12,658 nucleotides of DNA from the NCBI GenBank assembly GCA_021799555.1, contig JAJZAG010000073.1, positions 1 to 12,658 of the forward strand, written 5' to 3'. A model generated the notes under the pieces. That model worked only from the letters and a program-made list of their open reading frames with translations. It did no database searches and was not told where the DNA came from. Positions within the stretch are counted from its first letter, which is position 1; the number at the start of each line of letters is the position of its first letter. Source of the DNA: Deltaproteobacteria bacterium. Lineage in GTDB: Bacteria > Desulfobacterota > Binatia > Binatales > Binataceae. A program made the translations under genes and the position numbers. Of the stretch, positions 6,041 through 11,184 are shown one piece after another.

Positions 6041-6514
6041 TTACGCGGCGTCTTCGTCGGCGGCAGAGTAGCCCAGCACGCTCAGGAACGCTTCCTTCTC
6101 GCCGGACGGCATGATGTAAATTCCGTCCCATCCGCAGACCTCTTCGCACAGAAGGCATCCCACGCAGGTCTTCTCGTTGACCTGAACGCGGCCGAGATAA
6201 TTCGCGGTGTTTTCCGGCGACGGCGTGATGCACTCGAACGGGCACACGTCGATACACACGCCGCAGCCATTGCAATTGTCCGGATGCACGATCGCGATCG
6301 GACGCTCGGCGCGCTTTAGCACGTGGGTCATCTCGCCCCGGTTGTTCATGATCGCATCGTCGGGGCAGATTACACCGCACGCCGCGCAGTCGATGCACAG
6401 CGCCGGCTCGATAAAATAGACCCGCTTCGATTCGCCGGAAATCGCGCCCGTCGGGCAGCGCTTTTCACATGCGCTACATCCTGTGCAATTCTCGGCGATG
6501 ATCGTGAACGGCAT
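6041..6514 (-). CDS. Polyferredoxin with four [4Fe-4S] clusters
   Basis: This 157-residue soluble electron carrier has four CxxCxxCxxxC motifs: Cys10/13/16/20, Cys40/43/46/50, Cys81/84/87/91 and Cys117/120/123/127. The first three end in Cys-Pro, as in bacterial 2[4Fe-4S] ferredoxins. The fourth ends CGW with no proline, which may shift its potential or its pairing. An extra cysteine (95) follows the third motif. It reads as two dicluster ferredoxin modules in tandem with an acidic tail (SAADEDAA). No signal peptide or membrane span is present, so it should be cytoplasmic. GAGGAAG lies 5 bases before the ATG. It follows the small membrane protein gene by 27 bp and precedes the exported protein gene, so the three probably share a transcript. 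The partner oxidoreductase is not in the window; a link to the neighbouring iron permease is a hypothesis. Confidence 0.9.
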   Translation of the reverse strand: MPFTIIAENCTGCSACEKRCPTGAISGESKRVYFIEPALCIDCAACGVICPDDAIMNNRGEMTHVLKRAERPIAIVHPDNCNGCGVCIDVCPFECITPSPENTANYLGRVQVNEKTCVGCLLCEEVCGWDGIYIMPSGEKEAFLSVLGYSAADEDAA

Positions 6515-6541
6515 GTATGCTTCCTCGCTCGGACCTGACTC

Positions 6542-6727
6542 CTACTTGCGCATCTCTTCGATAATCCGGTCGCGATGTCCGTGTTCGATAAGCTGATCGT
6601 TGCGCCGCGCCTGCTTGAGCGCCATCCACGTGAAAAACAGCACCAGCAGCATCATGCCCATGATCGGGATGTTGTCGGCTTGGGTCAGGATTAGCAGAAA
6701 CTGCTGCAGGCCGGTCAGTTGTTCCAT
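6542..6727 (-). CDS. Small single-span membrane protein upstream of the polyferredoxin
   Basis: This 61-residue protein has one strong membrane segment at about residues 19-38 (NIPIMGMMLLVLFFTWMAL). A charged cytoplasmic tail follows, beginning KQARRND and ending IIEEMRK. The positive residues after the span predict an N-out, C-in orientation. AGAGGG lies about 5 bases before the ATG, and it is first in a probable three-gene operon with the polyferredoxin. From memory, small proteins with a DNIP turn before the span and an RRND stretch after it occur beside respiratory ferredoxin or cytochrome genes, but I cannot name a family. A role as membrane anchor or accessory subunit for the ferredoxin partner is an inference from position alone. 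Confidence 0.72.
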   Translation of the reverse strand: MEQLTGLQQFLLILTQADNIPIMGMMLLVLFFTWMALKQARRNDQLIEHGHRDRIIEEMRK

Positions 6728-6745
6728 CGCGTCCCTCTGCCTCGT

Positions 6746-6776
6746 CCGCCGCGGCCGACGTGTGCCGCCGCGGCCG
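6746..6776. repeat. 12-bp GC direct repeat upstream of the ferredoxin operon
   Basis: CCGCCGCGGCCG occurs at 6746-6757 and again at 6765-6776, a period of 19 bp, about 20 bp before the first gene of the minus-strand ferredoxin operon. Each copy contains the palindromes CCGCGG and CGGCCG. It could be a regulator site or simply GC-rich drift. Confidence 0.5.
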
Positions 6777-7084
6777 CAAACCCTCTTGTACTGTGCGGCG
6801 TAACTGATCTCGATGTACCAACAGGATTAGATCAAGTCAACGCAATCCGCGCGGTCCGCCTAATGACCTTGGGCGCATCAGCAGCGATCCGATTTGCCCG
6901 CGCACCACCTCGCGACGCGCCGCCAGCAAAGCTCCGCATAACCCGTCCCCGCCAGATTCGAGAACACGCGCGCGTGGCTTGCCGCGCGCGAGGAATCCCG
7001 GACTTCTGACGGCGCCCGCCTCCTCGTGCAGGTCGAAAATAGCTCGTGCAAGGCCTACCTGGTCGCCATCGCGCGAGTTTTCGA

Positions 7085-7090
7085 TATAAT
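7085..7090 (+). promoter_or_regulatory. Consensus -10 element TATAAT placing the acyltransferase start at +1
   Basis: A perfect TATAAT ends 8 bases before the ATG at 7099, so the predicted transcription start falls within a base or two of the start codon. No recognisable -35 lies at 16-19 bp and no TG extension is present. No Shine-Dalgarno element fits in the 8-base gap. The transcript is therefore probably leaderless. Confidence 0.5.
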
Positions 7091-7098
7091 GCGCCACG

Positions 7099-7857
7099 AT
7101 GGCGGACGACGCCCAGACATCGACCCTTGTTCCCGCCGCCGCGCGCGGTCCCATCAAACTAATTTGGGGGACTCTGGCGACGCTCCTGAGCGTCATTTAC
7201 ACCGTCATCCTCGCTCCGATTGCGGCGCTGTGCGCTTTCTTCGGCCATCCGCGTCCGGTCACCCACCTCGCCAAGCTATGGGGATGGCTCATCATTCGAA
7301 CCTGCGGCATCCGCGTCGAGATTGATGGTCTCGACAATCTGAGTGGATTGAAATCCTATATCCTGGTCAGCAATCATCAGAGCTTTTTCGATATTTTCGC
7401 GGTCGCGGCGTTCATGCCGGGGCCGATTCGCTTCGTCGCCAAAAGGGAGTTGCTCAAAATTCCCGTGCTTGGTTACGCGCTCAACAATTCCTGCCACATC
7501 GTGATCGATCGCCAGGCGGGGGGACGCGAAATTCGCCGCGCGATCGAAGTAAGCAAGATGGGCTACAGCATCTGCGTCTTCGCCGAGGGCCACCGCTTCA
7601 ACGACAATCGCGTCCATGATTTCGAAGAAGGCGCCGCATGGCTCGCCATCCTGACCAAACTACCCGCGGTGCCAATGGCGATCAGCGGATCGGGAGGATT
7701 CTTTCCGCGCCGTGCGATGATCGTCGTTCCCGGCGGAATGATGAGGATGCGGATCGGCGCGCCGATTCAGACCGCCGGATTGCGCGGCGCGGACCGCGCC
7801 GAGCTATCGCACCGCCTGGAACAATCGGTCCGCGCGATGTTCTCCGAAGAACCGTAA
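7099..7857 (+). CDS. PlsC-family 1-acylglycerol-3-phosphate O-acyltransferase
   Basis: This 252-residue membrane-associated enzyme is expected to add a second acyl chain to lysophosphatidate, giving phosphatidate for phospholipid synthesis. An N-terminal hydrophobic segment (about residues 20-50) anchors it. The catalytic HX4D motif is SNHQSFFD (His93, Asp98). RFVAKRELLKIPVLGYAL provides block II, followed by VIDR. Block III is FAEGHRF (161-167), where the usual FPEGTRS has Ala for Pro and His for Thr. A closing VPMAISG matches block IV. The Glu-Gly core of block III is retained, so activity is plausible, although the changes could mean a non-PlsC substrate such as another lysolipid. ATG 7099 is the only sensible start and appears leaderless. 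It converges on the crotonase gene with an 18-bp gap, and I see no terminator there. Confidence 0.87.
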   Translation: MADDAQTSTLVPAAARGPIKLIWGTLATLLSVIYTVILAPIAALCAFFGHPRPVTHLAKLWGWLIIRTCGIRVEIDGLDNLSGLKSYILVSNHQSFFDIFAVAAFMPGPIRFVAKRELLKIPVLGYALNNSCHIVIDRQAGGREIRRAIEVSKMGYSICVFAEGHRFNDNRVHDFEEGAAWLAILTKLPAVPMAISGSGGFFPRRAMIVVPGGMMRMRIGAPIQTAGLRGADRAELSHRLEQSVRAMFSEEP

Positions 7858-7875
7858 CGCCGCCCGCGCGCCGCG

Positions 7876-8703
7876 CTATTTGCCCTGATAGCGCGCGGGG
7901 CGCTTTTCTAAAAATGCCTTCACGCCTTCCTTGAAATCGTCCGACTTCGTCATCGCCGTCATCGACTCGTCGTCATCCCGAATCGCGGTGGCGAGGTCGG
8001 TGAACAGATGTTTGTACACGAGCTTTTTGGCGTGCGCGACGCCGAGCGGCGAGCACTTGTTCGCAATATGCCCCGCGACCTCGCGCGCCGTATCCATCAG
8101 CTTGTCCGCGGGCACCACGCGATTCACCAGCCCCATTGCGAGCGCCTCTTGCGCGTCAACCAGACGCCCCGTCACCGCCATCTCGACCGCGCGCGCGACC
8201 CCGACGATCCGCGGCAGCATCCACGAGGACCCGTGCTCGATCGCAAGCCCGCGCTGCACGAAAATCAACCCCATCCGCGCCGTCTCGGACGCGATCCGGA
8301 TGTCCTGGTAGAGGCAGGTGGTGAAGCCGAGTCCGACGCACGCGCCATTGATCGCGCCGATTACAGGCTTGCTCAGCGCGAGCAGGTACGAATACTGGTT
8401 GCGATAATCGATCCGCTGCTGCGCAAGCCACTCGTCTTGTGCGGCGGCCGCGTTGCCGCCGGTGGCGGAAGCGCGTCCCGCCGAGATATCGGATAGCGCG
8501 CCCATGTCGGCGCCCGAGCAATAGGCGCGGCCCGCTCCGGTCATGATAATCGCGCCGACGTTCGGATCGCGTTCGGCGTCGAGCAAGGCGGTGCGCGTCT
8601 CGGCGCCCATCTTCGGTGTCCATGAATTGAGCTTCGCGGGACGGTTGAAGGTAACCGTCGCGATACGGTCGGATTTTTCGTAAATGATCTCTGCGAATTC
8701 CAT
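7876..8703 (-). CDS. Crotonase-fold enoyl-CoA hydratase/isomerase, atypical active site
   Basis: This 275-residue crotonase-superfamily protein would bind an acyl-CoA thioester. The oxyanion hole is formed by Ala65 in CSGADM and Gly124 in NGACVGLG, both conserved. The acid/base pair of classical hydratases is not: aligning by eye to rat mitochondrial enoyl-CoA hydratase, Glu144 falls on Thr128 and Glu164 on Phe148. The sequence instead has GLAIEHGSSWMLPR, placing Glu156 where dienoyl-CoA isomerase has its catalytic Asp204. That points to an isomerase-like or other crotonase reaction over simple hydration. A glycine/alanine-rich insertion (about 72-92) lies after the first oxyanion-hole residue. 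CGGAGG lies 7 bases before the ATG. It is divergent from the gamma-glutamyltransferase gene. The fold assignment is firm; the substrate and reaction are not. Confidence 0.9.
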   Translation of the reverse strand: MEFAEIIYEKSDRIATVTFNRPAKLNSWTPKMGAETRTALLDAERDPNVGAIIMTGAGRAYCSGADMGALSDISAGRASATGGNAAAAQDEWLAQQRIDYRNQYSYLLALSKPVIGAINGACVGLGFTTCLYQDIRIASETARMGLIFVQRGLAIEHGSSWMLPRIVGVARAVEMAVTGRLVDAQEALAMGLVNRVVPADKLMDTAREVAGHIANKCSPLGVAHAKKLVYKHLFTDLATAIRDDDESMTAMTKSDDFKEGVKAFLEKRPARYQGK

Positions 8704-8816
8704 CGTAAGCCTCCGGGTTCCGGTTGTTCGGGGCGATCAAAGCACTATCGCGGCACGAAATCTAACCAAGAAAATTGCTTTCATCCACCTGCGGCGGCTG
8801 TTAGTAAGAACCGGTA

Positions 8817-10520
8817 ATGCTCTTTGCCCTTGCAAGCTCTTATCGGCGGCAACTTCGCCGCGCCTTCGCCGTAACTTCATTTTTGGTTCTGATCTTTGCG
8901 GCGCCGCCCATTATCGGCGCGCGCGCGAACCGCTCCGTGCGCGCCGCGCACGCGATCGTCGTCGCCGAATCGCCCGAAGCCGCTGCCGCGGGAGTCGAGA
9001 TTCTCAAAGCCGGCGGCAACGCAATCGACGCCGCGGCCGCCGCCTCGCTCGCCACCGGAGTGACCCATCCAGCCTCGTGCGGAATCGGCGGCGGCGGCTT
9101 CATGCTCGTTTACCTTGCTCGCACGGGAAAAATTTACGCGCTGGATTACCGCGAACGCGCTCCTCTCAAAGCTTCCGCCACGATGTACCTGCGCGACGGC
9201 AAGCCCGACGAACGGCTCGCCCGCGACGGCGCGCTTGCGATTGCGGTGCCGGGCGAAATCGCAGGACTCGACGCGGCGCTGACGCGATTCGGCACGATGA
9301 AGTTTCAACAGGTTGCCGCGCCGGCGGTGAGACTCGCACGCGGCGGCTTTCCGCTCGGAGCCCATCTCGCCGCGGAGATCGGCAGAATCGCGCCGCACAT
9401 CGCGAGCGACCCCGGCCTCGCTTCAACGTTCCTCAAGCCCGGCGGCGTCGCCCCAAAGCCTGGCGATCTCATTTTCGAGAAAAACCTCGCCGACACGCTC
9501 GTCGGCCTCGGCGATAATCCCGTCGAGAAATTTTATCACGGCGCTCTCGCCGCTCAGATCGCGTCGTTCATCGACGCGCACGGCGGAATCGTCTCGACCG
9601 CCGATCTCGCCGCCTATCAGCCCGTTTGGCGCGAGCCTCTGCATCGCGCCTACCTGGGCGACGAGGTCTACGTGATGCCGCCGCCGTCATCGGGCGGCGT
9701 GCTGCTCGAGATGCTCGGGATGCTCGAGCCGGGGCATCTGGCGGGTCTCGGCGTCAACACGCCGCCCTACCTGGCGCGGCTGATCGAAGTGATGCGGGAG
9801 GGATTCGTCGATCGCGATCAATACGCCGATCCGGCTTTCATCAACGTCCCGCTCGAAACGCTGCTGTCACCCCGCCATATCGACGAGGCGCGCGACCGCG
9901 CGCTGCATCACGCGCCGCCCGCGCCGACTCCGGCGGTCGCGCATGACCACGGCACCGCGAATCTTGCGGTCGTGGATAGCGCGGGCAACGTCGTTGTGCT
10001 GACGACGACGATCAACACGATTTTCGGATCGAAGCTGATGGACCCCAAAACGGGCGTGATCTTCAACAATGAGATGGACGATTTCGCGGTGGCGCCCGGC
10101 GTCCCGAACGCGTTTCGGCTCCAAGGCGTAGCGACCAATGAAATCGCACCGGGCAAACGCCCGCTGTCTTCGATGACGCCGACGATCGTCGTGCGCAAAG
10201 GCAAGCCGATCATGGCGGTCGGCGGCTCGGGCGGCCCGACGATAATCACCGGAGTGCTCCAGGTGATGCTCGACGTGATCGATTTTCATCTTGGCCCGCG
10301 CGCCGCCGTCGATGAGCCGCGCATCCACGAGCAGGCCGCGCCGCCGACGGTAATCGTCGAGGCGACAATGCCGTCCGCAACGCGCTCAGCCCTTGAGAAG
10401 ATGGGTTACGCTTTGCGCGTAGTCCCGATACTCGGGGCGGTCGGCGCGATAACAATCGCACCAGGCAGCCTCCGCGCCGCCGGCGACCCCAGAAAAGGCG
10501 GCATGGCCGCGGGGTATTGA
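8817..10520 (+). CDS. ggt: Gamma-glutamyltransferase (glutathione hydrolase)
   Basis: This 567-residue exported N-terminal-nucleophile hydrolase cleaves the gamma-glutamyl bond of glutathione and related compounds. A basic n-region and hydrophobic core (residues 10-35, ending IIGARA) form a signal peptide, so it acts in the periplasm. The precursor should cleave itself before Thr380 in DHGTANLAVVD, giving a large subunit and a 188-residue small subunit headed by the nucleophile. Substrate-binding features match E. coli GGT: Arg112 in DYRERAP, PLSSMTPT with Ser451-Ser452, the GGSGGP loop at 469-474, and INTIFGSKL. The lid-loop region (PGVPNAFRLQ to APGKRP) is present, as in the E. coli type. 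The ATG at 8817 has no strong Shine-Dalgarno element, but no better start precedes the signal peptide. It stands alone on its strand; glutathione and peptide recycling are the likely roles. Confidence 0.94.
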   Translation: MLFALASSYRRQLRRAFAVTSFLVLIFAAPPIIGARANRSVRAAHAIVVAESPEAAAAGVEILKAGGNAIDAAAAASLATGVTHPASCGIGGGGFMLVYLARTGKIYALDYRERAPLKASATMYLRDGKPDERLARDGALAIAVPGEIAGLDAALTRFGTMKFQQVAAPAVRLARGGFPLGAHLAAEIGRIAPHIASDPGLASTFLKPGGVAPKPGDLIFEKNLADTLVGLGDNPVEKFYHGALAAQIASFIDAHGGIVSTADLAAYQPVWREPLHRAYLGDEVYVMPPPSSGGVLLEMLGMLEPGHLAGLGVNTPPYLARLIEVMREGFVDRDQYADPAFINVPLETLLSPRHIDEARDRALHHAPPAPTPAVAHDHGTANLAVVDSAGNVVVLTTTINTIFGSKLMDPKTGVIFNNEMDDFAVAPGVPNAFRLQGVATNEIAPGKRPLSSMTPTIVVRKGKPIMAVGGSGGPTIITGVLQVMLDVIDFHLGPRAAVDEPRIHEQAAPPTVIVEATMPSATRSALEKMGYALRVVPILGAVGAITIAPGSLRAAGDPRKGGMAAGY

Positions 10521-10536
10521 GCCCGAATCCCCACTC

Positions 10537-10592
10537 CCGTCATCCTGAACGGAGCCTGCCACAGTGAAGGATCTCGCGCGGTCTCCCGCGCG
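10537..10592 (+). repeat. Dispersed-repeat-like segment with GC hairpin
   Basis: The segment begins CCCGTCATCCTGAACGGAG, continues to GTGAAGGATCT, and ends in a perfect 7-bp stem CGCGCGG / CCGCGCG with a TCTC loop (10575-10592). ATCCT and AGGAT (10542-10546 and 10568-10572) also pair. From memory, variants of GTCATCCTGA...GAAGGATCT recur between genes in many environmental GC-rich genomes. Only one copy is seen here. No T-run follows, so it is not a standard terminator. Confidence 0.45.
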
Positions 10593-10723
10593 CAATCGAT
10601 CACCCGCAAACCGACAATCAATTTCCGCCACCCGTCGGCGGCAAAAAGATTATTTCCTCGTGCGCGATAGTATCGGCGTCGTATCGCGTCGTGATGTGCA
10701 CGCGGTCGCGCGGCTTCGGAGGA

Positions 10724-10772
10724 TGACATGTCACGATGCTTGCGCTTTTTTTGCAAGCATCGTGACACGTCA
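10724..10772. repeat. Long near-perfect inverted repeat (20-bp arms, 9-nt loop)
   Basis: The arms 10724-10743 and 10753-10772 pair at 19 of 20 positions, including an uninterrupted 15 bp (TGTCACGATGCTTGC with its complement). The only mismatch is A10728 against C10768. The loop is GCTTTTTTT. The stem has no T-run after it on either strand, so it is not a simple intrinsic terminator. A REP-like or MITE-like palindrome, or a structured RNA, is possible. It lies 203 bp after the ggt stop and 81 bp before the -10 of the orphan promoter pair. Confidence 0.8.
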
Positions 10773-10853
10773 GATGAGAGTCCGCAGCAGAGAATACGGC
10801 ACGCATTATCACCGCGGCTGGCGTCCATCGGGCCTTACGCGCACCGATCAGAC

Positions 10854-10881
10854 TTGCGGAAAATAAAACTTTGTGTATAAT
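10854..10881 (+). promoter_or_regulatory. Sigma70-like promoter in a gene-poor region
   Basis: TTGCGG (10854-10859), a 16-bp AT-rich spacer and a perfect TATAAT (10876-10881) form a plausible promoter, although the -35 matches only its TTG. Transcription would begin near 10888. The next coding start on the strand is the GTG at 11185, so the transcript would have a leader of about 300 bases or be a non-coding RNA. Confidence 0.45.
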
Positions 10882-11184
10882 CAAACATTGCGGCGTGGGC
10901 GTTCGCAGCTCACGTCGGATGCGGACCTGACCTTGGCCGAGCGGCGATAGGATAGCGTAACGGCGCGACGCAACTCGGGTGATGGATGGAGCAGACGAAG
11001 CCAAGGCCCGCTGAAAATAATCCCAATAAATTCAACCTGAATTCGTCCCCGGAACGGTGCGCGAGACTCCGAATTCGGCGGAACGAACCCATCGCCGACA
11101 CACGCCGCCAGCGGGGGCTGAACGCCGCGCCGCCCAGGTTGGCCGCATCGCACATAGCGCCCGAGACAGCTAGACTGGCACGCT

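Larger units (their letters stand above)
6728..7098. other. Divergent intergenic region between the ferredoxin operon and the acyltransferase gene
   Basis: The 371-bp gap contains no convincing gene. A 12-bp direct repeat lies at its left end (6746-6776). A weak minus-strand promoter candidate is TTGACT (6840-6835), 17 bp, then TACATC (6817-6812), with a -10 matching only 3 of 6 positions. A perfect TATAAT for the plus-strand gene lies at 7085-7090. A minus-strand frame at 6837-7196 matches nothing I know and runs into the acyltransferase start. I see no RNA-gene signature. Confidence 0.5.
10521..11184. other. 664-bp gene-poor region with repeats, hairpin and orphan promoter
   Basis: I see no convincing protein gene between the gamma-glutamyltransferase and glycosyltransferase genes. 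The left part (10537-10592) resembles a dispersed intergenic repeat and the middle (10724-10772) is a long hairpin. A consensus -10 element lies at 10876-10881, and about 300 bp after it carry no start with a ribosome site until the GTG at 11185. A plus-strand frame at 10986-11192 (68 codons, rich in Arg, Asn and Pro) and a minus-strand frame ending at 10618 look non-coding. No tRNA, RNase P, 6S or riboswitch signature was recognised. Confidence 0.55.

Noticed and set aside
6131..6398. N-terminal extension of the exported protein into the ferredoxin gene
   Set aside because: The translation is the out-of-phase shadow of the ferredoxin (Arg and His rich) and would place 40 or more residues before the signal peptide.
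6837..7196. A 119-codon minus-strand frame in the intergenic region
   Set aside because: There is no recognisable motif, it overlaps the start of the acyltransferase gene, and it cuts across that gene's consensus -10 element.
10406..11004. Minus-strand frames of 140 and 128 codons in the gene-poor region
   Set aside because: They read through the palindrome and the dispersed-repeat-like segment and show no domain. The similar TCHDAC strings on both strands come from the palindrome itself.
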